Shown: piece after piece, positions 43,102-53,083 of the stretch | Layout of the letters: every line of letters starts with the position of its first letter | Numbering within the stretch: the first letter of the stretch is position 1 | Source: RPQJ01 sp963793675 | GTDB taxonomy: Bacteria; Pseudomonadota; Gammaproteobacteria; Steroidobacterales; Steroidobacteraceae | Length of the DNA: 64,000 nt | Reading direction: 5' to 3' | Assembly: GCA_963793675.1 (NCBI GenBank) | Contig: CAWCBA010000005.1 | Span: 248,001 to 312,000 of the forward strand | The notes under the pieces: model-generated | What the model was told of the DNA's origin: nothing | Databases searched by the model: none | What the model saw: the letters and a program-made list of their open reading frames with translations, nothing else | Program-made: the position numbers and the translations under genes

Positions 43102-44331
43102 ATGACTGAAACCCTGGTGATCCGTCTCCGGGCGTCCGAGGACGCGCCAGCGTCCTGGCTGATCGTCGACGCCAATGGCGCCCGTTCGGGCAACCTGCAG
43201 AGCGGCCCGATCTCCGACGCGCTCGCCCTGTCGCAGGCCCGCCGCACCGTGGTGATCCTGCCTGCCGCCGATGTCACGCTCGCCCGTCCGGACCTGCCTC
43301 CGGTCCGCGGTGCGGCCCGCATCGTGCAGGCAGTCCCTTACGCGCTCGAAGAACAACTCGCCTCCGATCTCGAGAACCTGCACTTCGCGATCGGCCATCG
43401 CGATGCATCGTCGAGCGCCATGCCAGTCGCGATCGTCGCCCGCTCGACGCTCGAACGCTGGCAGGCGATGTGGGACGCCGCCGGCATCCGCCCGGACGCG
43501 GCCTATGCCGAATCCTCACTCATCCCGTCCGCGCCGAATGCGTCAGTGCTCGTGCTCGACGAAGGCACGCTGCACGTGAGCCGGCCTGATCAATCAGCCT
43601 ATGCCCTCGACGCCGAATCGTTGCAGGTCGCGTTCGAACTCGCGCTCGGCGAGCAGACCGAAGCCGGCGAACACGTCACGTTCTACGTGTCGACGGCCGA
43701 CTACGAAGCAAACAAGGAAACCATCGAAGGCCTGCGCACGCGTACTGCCACGCTGCAGGTCAAGCTGCTGCCCGACGGGATCCTGCCCTTGCTGGCCTCG
43801 CAGGTACCGGTCGCCAGGCCGATCAACCTGCTGCAGGGCATCTACGCGGCGCCGACGTCGCTCGGCTCGCAACTGAAGCATTGGCGCATGCCAGCCGCGC
43901 TGGCAGTCGCTACGCTGGTCGCCTTCCTTGGCGCGCAGGGTCTCAGGCTCTGGCAGCTGCACCAGGCCGAGAAGCAGCTCGACGCGCAGATCACCGCGAC
44001 CTTCAACCAGATCCTGCCCGGGCAGCCGATCGTCGATCCGCGCGCGCAGATCCAGGGTGTGCTGGCCCGCGCCGGCGGCGGGAGCAGTGCCCTGCTCCCC
44101 GCGATCTCGCTGCTGGCACAGGCCATCGCGCAGGCACCGGCCACGCGCGTCGAAGCAATGAGCTACCGGGCGGGCGTGCTCGAACTGCATCTCGTGGCGC
44201 CGAACGTGGAGGCGCTGGACGGCATCAAGCAGGCCATGAGCCGCGACGGCGCGACGGTCGAACTGCAGTCCGCGAACCCGCGCGACCAGCTGGTCGAGGG
44301 CCGCCTGCAGGTCCGCCTGGGGGCGGCATGA
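43102..44331 (+). CDS. gspL: Type II secretion inner-membrane protein GspL
   Basis: The protein has 409 residues. The cytoplasmic actin-like domain (residues 1-250) contains PPVRGAARIVQAVPYALEEQ, the GspL signature. One membrane span follows (ALAVATLVAFLGAQGL), then a short ferredoxin-like periplasmic domain. It anchors the GspE ATPase. The true ATG is 43102; an upstream ATG at 43094 is followed at once by a stop. Confidence 0.92.
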   Translation: MTETLVIRLRASEDAPASWLIVDANGARSGNLQSGPISDALALSQARRTVVILPAADVTLARPDLPPVRGAARIVQAVPYALEEQLASDLENLHFAIGHRDASSSAMPVAIVARSTLERWQAMWDAAGIRPDAAYAESSLIPSAPNASVLVLDEGTLHVSRPDQSAYALDAESLQVAFELALGEQTEAGEHVTFYVSTADYEANKETIEGLRTRTATLQVKLLPDGILPLLASQVPVARPINLLQGIYAAPTSLGSQLKHWRMPAALAVATLVAFLGAQGLRLWQLHQAEKQLDAQITATFNQILPGQPIVDPRAQIQGVLARAGGGSSALLPAISLLAQAIAQAPATRVEAMSYRAGVLELHLVAPNVEALDGIKQAMSRDGATVELQSANPRDQLVEGRLQVRLGAA

Positions 44332-44822
44332 ACGTTCGTGACTGGTTCGACAACCTGAACGACCGCGAGCGCAACCTCGTCTACGTCGCCGGCGCGCTCG
44401 TTGCCGTCGCGCTGGTCTACCTCGTGCTGGTGCTGCCGTTCCAGGCATCCGGCAAGAAAATGGCCACGCGAGTCGCACAGAAGACTGCGGATCTCGCCTG
44501 GATGCAGGCATCGGCGCCGCAGGCCATGGCCGCGGCGGGCGTCGCTCAGGGCGCAGGAGGCGGCGATTCACTGGTGGTGCTGGTCGACCGCACCGCGCGC
44601 GAAGCCGGGCTCTCCACCTCGCTCCGCGACCAGAGCCCGGACGGCAACAACGGCCTGCGACTGCGCATCGAAGGCGCTTCGTTCGATGTGCTCGTCACCT
44701 GGCTCGCCAACCTGCAGCAGCAATACGGCGTGGGCATCGAGTCCGCCACCGTCGGTGCCGCCACCGCACCCGGCCTCGTCAACGCGACGCTGAGCCTGAA
44801 GCACGCCGGCGCAGCAGGCTGA
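44328..44822 (+). CDS. gspM: Type II secretion inner-membrane protein GspM
   Basis: The protein has 164 residues. A short cytoplasmic start (NVRDWFDNLNDRERNLVYVA) is followed by one membrane span and a periplasmic domain ending NATLSLKHAGAAG. It pairs with GspL in the inner-membrane platform. Its ATG overlaps the gspL stop by four bases. Confidence 0.9.
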   Translation: MNVRDWFDNLNDRERNLVYVAGALVAVALVYLVLVLPFQASGKKMATRVAQKTADLAWMQASAPQAMAAAGVAQGAGGGDSLVVLVDRTAREAGLSTSLRDQSPDGNNGLRLRIEGASFDVLVTWLANLQQQYGVGIESATVGAATAPGLVNATLSLKHAGAAG

Positions 44823-44851
44823 TTGCGCTCCCTTCCCACGACAAGTTTCCC

Positions 44852-45634
44852 GTGACACCACGTACCCGCTGGCTGATCGCGCTCGGCGTGCTGGCCCTGC
44901 TCGCTTTTGCAGTCGTCACGCTGCCGGCGGGAATGGCGGCCGGGCCGCTGCGCAAGGCTGGCATCGAGGCAGGTGCGTTCGGCGGTTCACTCTGGTCTGG
45001 ACGAGCCACGGCACTGTCGTGGCGTGGGGCTGCCATCGGCGACGCCGAATGGAAAATTGCGCCGGCCCGCTTGCTGACAGGCCGCATCGCCGGTCACGCG
45101 AAAATCACGGCCACGGATGGGTCGATCGAGTCGGACTTCGATCTGTCGTTTTCCGGCAGTGACTTGCAACTGCATACGGCGCGATTCGCATTGCCGCTCG
45201 CGGCACTGGATGCGTTGCCGCTCGGCATGCCGAAAGGCTGGCAGGGCCGTGCGACCGGGCAATTCGATGCCATCGAACTGCGACAAGGCTGGCCCACGAC
45301 CCTCAAGGGCTCGCTCGATCTCGACGGGCTGGTGGCGCCGCCGCCACGCAACGCGCCGGTGGGCAGTTTCCACGCAGTGTTTCCAGCGGTGGCGCCAAAG
45401 CCATCGCTCTCGGTACCGCCGGACCCCGCGAACCTGACGGCGCAGGTCAAGGACAAGGACGGCCCATACTCGGTCGACGCTCAACTCACGCTGAGCCGCG
45501 CGCGCAACTTCGCCTTCGAAGGCACGCTCGCGCCGCGCGGACCCGTACCGCCGGCGATGGAGCGTTCGCTGCAACTGCTCGGTCCGGCCGACGCGACGGG
45601 TCGGCATCAATTCAGCGTCGGCGGCACGCTCTGA
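44852..45634 (+). CDS. gspN: Type II secretion protein GspN
   Basis: The protein has 260 residues from GTG 44852. An N-terminal span (WLIALGVLALLAFAVVTLP) leads to a periplasmic domain with the conserved beginning GSLWSGRATALSWRG and the ending DATGRHQFSVGGTL. GspN is an accessory subunit present only in some systems. It ends the gsp run, its stop directly abutting that of the convergent helicase gene. gspC, D, E and F are not in the window. Confidence 0.87.
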   Translation: MTPRTRWLIALGVLALLAFAVVTLPAGMAAGPLRKAGIEAGAFGGSLWSGRATALSWRGAAIGDAEWKIAPARLLTGRIAGHAKITATDGSIESDFDLSFSGSDLQLHTARFALPLAALDALPLGMPKGWQGRATGQFDAIELRQGWPTTLKGSLDLDGLVAPPPRNAPVGSFHAVFPAVAPKPSLSVPPDPANLTAQVKDKDGPYSVDAQLTLSRARNFAFEGTLAPRGPVPPAMERSLQLLGPADATGRHQFSVGGTL

Positions 45635-48600
45635 TCACGCCGCACCGTCCGGCGCCCACTCGCGCCATGCGGACAGCAGCGGAAAATACAGCCCGAGCCT
45701 GATCGGCTCGTCGCCGAGAGCCCGTACGAGTTGCGCGTAGCGCTCGAGCTGCCCGCGATAGCGCTCGCGTTCGTTGTCCAGGAACCTGTCGAGCCCCGCA
45801 CCCTCGTGGCTGCTGGTCTTGTAGTCGACGATCCAGCGCAGACCCGCCGCGTCCACGAAGGTCCGGTCGATGACGATGCTGACGAGACCGCCGTCGACGA
45901 CGCCGGTGAGCGCCAGCTCGGATTGCGCGACACGGTGCGAATCGCTCAGCAACCAGCGCCCGCGCTCGTCCCCGAGCGTACGACGCACCGCCTCCAGTAC
46001 CTTCGCTGCCGCGGCAGCGCGTCGCTCGTACGGCACGCCGAGCTCGGCGAGTTCCGCTGCGTAGCGTCGCTGCGCGGCATGACGTCCCGCCTCGTCGCCG
46101 GGCAAGACCCCACCTTCGCGCGCGAAGTGCTGCAGCTCACGGTGCACCACGGTACCGACGTGGCGCGCCGTCTCTGTCGCCCAGTCGAACTCGACCGCGG
46201 TGACCGCGGTCGCACGCAAGAGGTTGCGGACCTGAATCGGCGGCGCCACCGGCGCTTCGGGACGCTGCCAGCCGTCAGGCAGACGCAGCAACACGGGATC
46301 GCGCGGGATGACTCTTCCCGCCTCGCCCTGGATATCGCCCGACTCCGCCAGCCTTCGATCGAACTCGCCGCTCAACGACGGCTCGACCCACAGCAGACCC
46401 AGCGCCGAGGCCTGCGCCGGCGCGCGCACGTTCAACTCGCCCGTCTTCCTGTCCGCGATCACATCGCACGAGCCGAGCAGGTGCAACGACCGCTCAGCAC
46501 GCGTCGCGGCCACGTAGAGCAGCCGGCGCTTCTCCTGCAGCAGCTTTTCGCGCTCGAGGCGACCGAGCCACTGATACAGCGGATTGCGTTGCATCGGCGC
46601 CGGTCTCCGCGACGGGCGCGATGATCAACTGGTGCCCGTCTCGTCGCGGCACCTTGAGCCAACGCAGCAGCGGCGGTGTATCGGATGCGCCGACCCGGTC
46701 CAGGCCCGGCACGATCACCGTGTCGAACTGCAGCCCTTTCGACTTGTGGATTGTCAGCAGTTCGACATACGTGTCGGGCCGCGGCAACGCAGGCGCATAC
46801 AGTTCGAGCAATGCCGCGCCGAGCCGTGCGAGATCCACCGGCGCGCCGGGCGCTTCGTCCTCCACGTCGCCGAGCGCATCGAGGTAGGCATGTGCCTCCG
46901 CCAGTTCCCGCTCGTCTGCCGAGCGTCGCCGGGCCACCGAGGGCATGCCAGGCGCGTTCGACGGAGTCGCGCAGCCCAAGCCGCCGCTTCTCGTCGAGAG
47001 CCTGCTCCAGCACCGGCACGCAACGTTCGAGCCGGTGCCGTGCCCCGGCTCCCAGCTTCTGCCGCAGTGGCTCTTCGCGCAGCAGGCGCGGGACCGACGC
47101 ATGCCGGTCGCCCCCGAGCAACACCAGGCAATCGGCCAGGGTCAGGCCGCACCACGGCGCGCGCAGCACGCCGATCCAGGCCGCGCGATCGCCGAGGTGC
47201 GCCAGCGCGCGCGTCAGTGCCAGCAGGTCGAGTACGGCGGGACGCGCGCCCAGCGGATCGATATCGGTCGCCTGGAAGCGGATGCCTCGCCGCGCCAGTT
47301 CGACCACGATGTCGAGCAGGTGGCTGCGGCCCTGCACGAGAATCGCGATGCGCGCGTCGGGCCTGGCCGCGTGACGTCGCTGGATGATGTCGGCGACCGC
47401 CCGGGCCTCGGAGCGCCGGCTGCTGCGCAGGAACGCGTGGACTTGCACGCCCCCTTCGTCGGTCGCCTGCGGCGCCGCCACGCTTTCCGCATACTTCACG
47501 GCGCCGCGCAGCACGTCGTCATGCGACGGCAGCACGCGGGCGAAGCACTGATTGACCCACTGCACGACCGGTTGCGTCGAGCGGAAATTCACGCGCAGCG
47601 TCAACGGCTCGAGTGCGATGTCGCCGAGCCCGCGGTCGCGCACGTCGAGGAACAGGCCGACATCCGCGTTGCGGAAGCGGTAGATCGATTGCATGGGATC
47701 GCCGACCAGGAACAGCGTGCGGCCGTCACCGCGCTCCCAGCCTGCTGTCAGGCTCTGCAGCAGCTGCACCTGCGCTTCGGAGGTGTCCTGGAACTCGTCG
47801 ACCAGCACGTGCCGCAGCCGCGCATCGAGGGCAAGCGCGGTGTCGGTCGGCTCGTCGGGTGCACCGAGCGACTGGCGCGCAGCCGCTGCGAATTCGGGAT
47901 AGTCCGCCGCCTTGCGATCGGCGAAGACCGCTTTCAACTCAGCGGCCGCGAGCCGCAGCACGAGCAGCAGCGACTTGAGCACGGTCCACTCCGCGTCTTC
48001 GTATTCGACGCGGGGGCAGCGCGCGCGTGGCATGCAGCGGCTCGAACAGTTCTTCGTGCCGCGCGAACTCGTCCGCCAGCTCAAGGATGCGCGTCTTGAG
48101 CCCGGCGAGTTCCGGACGCTTCCTGTCCTGCGCCAGCACTCCCACGCCACTGTCGAACTTCTTGCGCGGCTCACCTGCCTTCGTGAGCAGGAACTCCGCG
48201 AGACCCTGCCAATGCGGCACGTCGACGAGGTCGGTGCCCGGCATGCCTTCGCCGCAAGCAAGGATCGGCGACTCCTTGCCGCTGGTTCGCAGCACCCGCG
48301 CGGCGCCGCAGGCGTAGCGAGATGCCGCTGTCGAGCAGCGACCGTGGAAACGCCTCGCTCAATGCCGACAGGTGCCGGCGCACGATGTCGGCGCGGCCGG
48401 CTTCGAGTTCGCGTCGCGCCGCCCCTTCCTGCCCATATTCCGCAACGTCTGCGGGCAGGACTGGCAGCCATGCCTCGCGTCGCGCGAGCATGCCGCTGAT
48501 CAGTTCGATGAGCTTGCCGACGTTATTGTCGAGGTGCTCGAGCAGGATCGCGACCGCTTCCGCGACGCGTGGATCGTCGGAGGGCAGATGCGATAACAGG

Positions 48601-49069
48601 CGCTCTGCCGCTTCTTCGTACAGATCATCGCCGTCTTCATCGATGCCGAGTCCGGCACCGAGACCCGAAAGCACCGGCAGGCGCCGTGCCAGCGACTGGT
48701 TGAGCGCATCGATCGTCAGCACGCGCAGGCGGCTCGGGTTGCGCAACAGGCCCCAGTCGTTGCGGGCATCGACGTCGAGCACGCGGCGCGCCAGCGCGCG
48801 CGTGTCATCGCGCAGCTTCGACTGCAGGTCCTCGCATTGCCGCAGCGACTCGAGGATGCGGTTACGCATCTCCGCAGCGGCCTTGCGGGTGAACGTGATG
48901 GCGAGCAACGCCTCAGGCCGGTCGACCACGGCGAGCAGTGCGAGGAACCGCTGCGTGAGCAGTTCGGTCTTGCCCGAGCCCGCTGGCGCCTGGACGATGA
49001 AGCTGCGATCGACCTGCAACGCCGTCGCGCGCGCCTGCGGTCGGACTGCAGCAGGTCAGCCGGCTGCAT
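45635..49069 (-). CDS. addA: AddA-like UvrD-family helicase/nuclease (five frameshifts)
   Basis: Read from ATG 49069 (MQPADLLQSDRRRARA) with frame changes near 49027, 48310, 48010, 46925 and 46590. All helicase motifs remain: QAPAGSGKTELLTQRFLALL (Walker A), TFTRKAAAEMRNRILESL, VLVDEFQDTSEAQ, GDPMQSIYRFRNADVG, LRVNFRSTQP, LLTIHKSKGLQFDTVIVPGL and RRLLYVAATRAERSLHLLG. The C-terminal RecB-type nuclease keeps FVDAAGLRWIVDYKTSS. Joined length is about 1,145 residues. With the preceding nuclease gene (14-base overlap) it forms an AddAB-type complex for processing double-strand breaks. Intact motifs argue for sequence error, not decay. Confidence 0.82.
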
Positions 49070-51581
49070 CGTCGCCCTCCTCGACTTCCAGCAGCGCCTG
49101 TGCCGAACGACAGACGCCGGGCAGGTGGCAGTAGCGGCAGGCCCTGGTCGGATTCGGCGCCAGTCGTGCGTCGCCCTGCGCGTGCTCCTGCGCCAGCGAC
49201 TCCAGACGCCTGTTCCAGGCCTGCAGCAGGTCGCCCCAGTTGGCGTAGTCCTTGAACGGAGCCTTGGCGGCGTCGAACGGCTTGAGTTGGGGGAACACCG
49301 CGCCGTCGCGCGCGAAACCGCGGTATTCGGTGCTGCCCCTGCAGACGATGCCGAATGCGACTGCGCTCACCTGGTCCGGACCGATCGCGCGCACGTACAG
49401 CGGCAGCTGGGGCAACTCGGGACGCTCACCCATCCACGCGGCAGGACTCGCACTCGCGCCGGTCTTGTAATCGATGACGGCGTACGTGCCGTCCGCCAGG
49501 CGATCCACCCGGTCGAGGACGATGCGTGTCTGCACGCCGCCGACGTCTATCACGCGCCGCTCCTCGACGAACTCGACCGTGAACGGCGCGCGTTCAGCAT
49601 CCTGTTGCAGCAGTTCGAGCGCCCGTGCCTCCAGCCAGCGCTCTTCGAGATCCAGCAAGCTCGTGCCGACCTCGTCGGCCGTCGCACGCAACGGTGCCAG
49701 TGCCGACTGCACGTGCGTGCGCACGATCGCGGCGCGCTGGTCGGCGCTCATTGCCAGCAGCGCCGACTGCTCGCGCACCTCGTCCCAGAAGGCCTGCAGC
49801 ACGGCGTGCGCGAGCTTGCCGCGTTCGGTGGCAGCGATGCCCGCGGCGGGGTTCTCGAGTTCGACACCACCCAGGCGCAGTTCGACAGCCGCGCGGAACG
49901 GACACGCGCCCTGCAGTTCGAGCAGCCGGGCGCCGCCCGTCACGACTTCATGCCGGGCAAACGCAGGCAGCGATCCATCGATCAGTGTGTCGAGCGCGGG
50001 ACGCGCATCGAACTGCGCCGACGATGCCTGCACTCCGGGCCACAACGGCACGGCCTCGAGTCGCGGCAGTTCGGCGACCAGTGCGCTCGGCAGCAGCGGA
50101 GCTTCGTCCTCGAAGCGTGGCACGCTGCAGAGTGCGGTGGCCGCCGCAGCCAGTAGTCGTTGCAGCGTTCGTCGCGCCTGCTGCTCGGACAACTCGGCGG
50201 TTGCGCCTGGAACTCCCTGCCGCGCCTGCCACTCGCGCGGCAGGAACGGGTCGGGGTTCGCCGGCGGCGGCCAGCGCGCGGCATCGAGTCCGCATACCCA
50301 GATCGCGTCGAAATGCATTCCGAGCGCCGTGTCCGGGTCGATCACGAGCAGCGGCGCCTCGATCTCCTGCGGTTCGAACGCGGTCGCGGTGGCGAGATCG
50401 CGCAGGTGAGCGAACGCGGCCGACACCCGCAGCGGGCCGGCCACGTCGTCGCTCGCCCCAAATTCGCCCAGCAGCGATTGCAGGCGCTGCACCGCCTGAT
50501 GCTCGGCGCTGCCGGGGTCGGGACCGGGCCAGCCGACGGCGCGCAGCAACTCGAAGAACTCGGGTGCCCACAGGCTCGGCAGTCGCGATCCCGTCCACGT
50601 TCGCGCGCGCACTGCCGCTGCCTGCAACTGCGTCGCAGTAACGGGGCAACCGTGCTCGCGAGCCTCGCGTGCCAGGTAATCGAGCCCGGCTTTCGGCACG
50701 CCGGACTTGCGCAGCCTCACGTCGAGTTCCGCACGCGCGTACGACTCGCTGACCGCAGCCCCGTCGTGTGCGCCGCGCAGCAGCGCGCTGGCGGCCGACA
50801 GTTCAGGCGGCGTGATGCAGGCAGCGAGCCAGTCGAACGCCGCCGACACCACCGGTCGCTCCAGCAACGGCCGTGCAGCCGCGAGTTCATAGGCGGTCGA
50901 TTCGGGCGCGGGCCCACCGGTGAGCGCTGCACCCGGTACCAGCACGCGGTCGAGCGCGCGACGGACTCGCGCACGCACCTGGGCAAGCTCCGGCACGATC
51001 AAGGCTAGCCGTTCATCCGGCCGCTCCTGCAGACGCTGGGCGGCCCAGCGTGCGGCGGTTGCGAGTTCGGCGTCGAAGTCGTTGCATTCGACGACGTGGG
51101 CCTCGAGCGTCCCGTCCCCGGGCACGGCTGGACGCACCGTGACACGCGCACCCTGGCCCGATATCCGCTCGACGAACGCCGCCTGCGCCGGCGTCCAGCG
51201 GTCGAAGCCGACGAACTCGACCGGCGCGTCCGTGGCTGGCGGGCCGACGGTCAGCGAAGCCTGGGCGGGGTCGAGCCAACCGCCCTGGTCCAGCCAGCGA
51301 CCGAATTCGGCCGCCCAACGGGCGAACGACCGGACCTCCGGGCTTGAATCGTCGGCGAGGACCCGGACGGGAATGCGGTAGGCATGGAGCAGTTCCCAGG
51401 AACGTTGCGCCATGGCACCGAGCCCGGACGGCAGCAGGACCGGACGCAGGTCCACGTCGCGGCGCACGATCTGTTCCCAGACGATCAGGCCATGGCTCGT
51501 GTCGAGCCAGCGGGCCGCCGTCCGGCCCGCCGCGCGGTCATGGTCGAACTGGCGACGCAGCAGCTCGGTCCACGTGAGCAC
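49056..51581 (-). CDS. addB: AddB-like iron-sulfur PD-(D/E)XK nuclease
   Basis: The protein has 841 residues from GTG 51581, but conserved coding continues upstream in the same frame to about 51725 (SYVAPTRRLAHFLRARHD, then VWQTPDVLTWTELL) without an ATG, GTG or TTG, so the real N-terminus is unclear. The nuclease domain has ERGKLAHAVLQAFW and TYAVIDYKTGAS (catalytic Asp and Lys). Four Cys, in LQGACPFRAA and RACRYCHLPGVCRS, match the iron-sulfur staple of AddB nucleases. The helicase-like front half is inactive in AddB proteins. It works with the AddA-like product downstream. Confidence 0.85.
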   Translation of the reverse strand: MLTWTELLRRQFDHDRAAGRTAARWLDTSHGLIVWEQIVRRDVDLRPVLLPSGLGAMAQRSWELLHAYRIPVRVLADDSSPEVRSFARWAAEFGRWLDQGGWLDPAQASLTVGPPATDAPVEFVGFDRWTPAQAAFVERISGQGARVTVRPAVPGDGTLEAHVVECNDFDAELATAARWAAQRLQERPDERLALIVPELAQVRARVRRALDRVLVPGAALTGGPAPESTAYELAAARPLLERPVVSAAFDWLAACITPPELSAASALLRGAHDGAAVSESYARAELDVRLRKSGVPKAGLDYLAREAREHGCPVTATQLQAAAVRARTWTGSRLPSLWAPEFFELLRAVGWPGPDPGSAEHQAVQRLQSLLGEFGASDDVAGPLRVSAAFAHLRDLATATAFEPQEIEAPLLVIDPDTALGMHFDAIWVCGLDAARWPPPANPDPFLPREWQARQGVPGATAELSEQQARRTLQRLLAAAATALCSVPRFEDEAPLLPSALVAELPRLEAVPLWPGVQASSAQFDARPALDTLIDGSLPAFARHEVVTGGARLLELQGACPFRAAVELRLGGVELENPAAGIAATERGKLAHAVLQAFWDEVREQSALLAMSADQRAAIVRTHVQSALAPLRATADEVGTSLLDLEERWLEARALELLQQDAERAPFTVEFVEERRVIDVGGVQTRIVLDRVDRLADGTYAVIDYKTGASASPAAWMGERPELPQLPLYVRAIGPDQVSAVAFGIVCRGSTEYRGFARDGAVFPQLKPFDAAKAPFKDYANWGDLLQAWNRRLESLAQEHAQGDARLAPNPTRACRYCHLPGVCRSAQALLEVEEGDDAAG

Positions 51582-51769
51582 GTCCGGCGTCTGCCAGACA
51601 CGCAGGTCGCGGGCCTGGCAGGCCGCGTCATGACGGGCTCGCAGAAAATGGGCGAGGCGACGGGTGGGCGCGACGTAGCTCGTGCCAGGTTGCAGCTCGT
51701 CGGAAAACTCGACTGTTTTACATTTATGAATCAGTAAGTTACCGGATATACCTTACAACTTGCACGAAG

Positions 51770-53038
51770 TCACGCTTCGACCGCACGCAGCGACGTCGGC
51801 CGTGAAACCGGTTCGTCACCGGCCGCGTAGTTGTCGAGCAGTTCTTCTATCCGGCCAAACACTTCGGCAAGCACCTCGGGTTCCGGCAGGTTGGTGATGC
51901 GGAAATGGGTGTTGTATGCCACGTTGAAGCTGGTGCCCGGGGCAACCAGCACGTGCTTGTGCTCCAGCAGGTCCATGGCGAACCGGCGGTCGTCGAACCC
52001 CGGCAGACGCTGCGTGTCGACGCCTACGAAGGCGTACATCGCACCGCGCGGCACAGTGAGTGCCAGGTACTTGCTGCGCGCCACGGCGTCCACGATGGCC
52101 TTGCGGGACTCGTACAGCCGTCCACCGGGTCGGACCAGCTCCTGGATGCTCTGGTAGCCGCCGAGCGCCGTCTGCACGGCCCACTGGCCGGCGACGTTGC
52201 TGCAGAGTCGCAGCGACGACAGCAGTTCGAGCGCCGACAGGTATTCACGGGCGTTTTCGAGGTCGCCCGAGAACACGGCCCAGCCGACGCGATAACCGCA
52301 GGCCCGGTAGACCTTCGACAGGCCGCTCATGGTGCAGCAGAGCGTGTGGTGCGCGAGCGTGGCCATCGGCACGAACTCGGTGTCGTCATACGTCATCTGG
52401 TCGTAGATCTCGTCCGCGAAGATCACCAGGTGGTGTTTCTCTGCGATGCGGGCGATGGCCTCGAGCACTTCCCGTGGGTAGACCGCGCCGGTCGGATTGT
52501 TAGGATTGATCACGACGATGGCACGGGTGCGCTTCGTGATCAGCGATTCGATTTCCTCGGGGTCCGGCACGAAGCCGCGCTCGGGGCGACACGGATAGTG
52601 GACGGCTCGCCCGCGGTTCAGGTTCACGGCCGCGGTCCAGAGCGGATAGTCGGGGCTCGGGACCAGCACTTCCTCGTCAGCGGCGAGCAGCGCCCGCAGC
52701 GTGAGGTCGATCAGTTCGCTGACACCGTTGCCGATGAATACGTCGTCTGCCGTGACGCCGCGAACGCCCCGCTCCTGCTGCTGCATCACCACGGCCTCGC
52801 GTGCCGGGAAGATGCCCTTCTGGTGGCAGTAGCCTTCGGCCGCGCGCAGGTTCTCGATCATCGCCAAGCGCATGGTCTCGGGCGTGCGAAAACCGAAGGC
52901 GCCCGGGTTGCCGATGTTGAGCGACACGACGTCGTAACCCATGCGCTCCATTTCCTGGGCGCGACGGGCAAGCTTGCCGCGGATCTCGTAGCGGACGTTG
53001 GCGAGGCCGGGACTCGGCCGGATGGAACGGGTGGACAT
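51770..53038 (-). CDS. alaA: Alanine aminotransferase AlaA-like
   Basis: The protein has 422 residues and is a fold-type I PLP enzyme very close in pattern to Escherichia coli AlaA: SLNIGNPGAFGFRTPETM, AEGYCHQKGIFPAREAVV, PSPDYPLWTAAVNLN and VVINPNNPTGAVYPRE. The catalytic Lys is in MSGLSKVYRACGYRVGW. It makes alanine from pyruvate and glutamate. It stands alone between the nuclease and transporter genes. Confidence 0.92.
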   Translation of the reverse strand: MSTRSIRPSPGLANVRYEIRGKLARRAQEMERMGYDVVSLNIGNPGAFGFRTPETMRLAMIENLRAAEGYCHQKGIFPAREAVVMQQQERGVRGVTADDVFIGNGVSELIDLTLRALLAADEEVLVPSPDYPLWTAAVNLNRGRAVHYPCRPERGFVPDPEEIESLITKRTRAIVVINPNNPTGAVYPREVLEAIARIAEKHHLVIFADEIYDQMTYDDTEFVPMATLAHHTLCCTMSGLSKVYRACGYRVGWAVFSGDLENAREYLSALELLSSLRLCSNVAGQWAVQTALGGYQSIQELVRPGGRLYESRKAIVDAVARSKYLALTVPRGAMYAFVGVDTQRLPGFDDRRFAMDLLEHKHVLVAPGTSFNVAYNTHFRITNLPEPEVLAEVFGRIEELLDNYAAGDEPVSRPTSLRAVEA

Positions 53039-53083
53039 GGTCGCGATGCCTGGCGGGAAACCGTCAGCCGATTATCGCACCAG

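Noticed and set aside
45635..49069. Decayed pseudogene
   Set aside because: All catalytic motifs are intact across the breaks, which fits sequence error better than loss of function.
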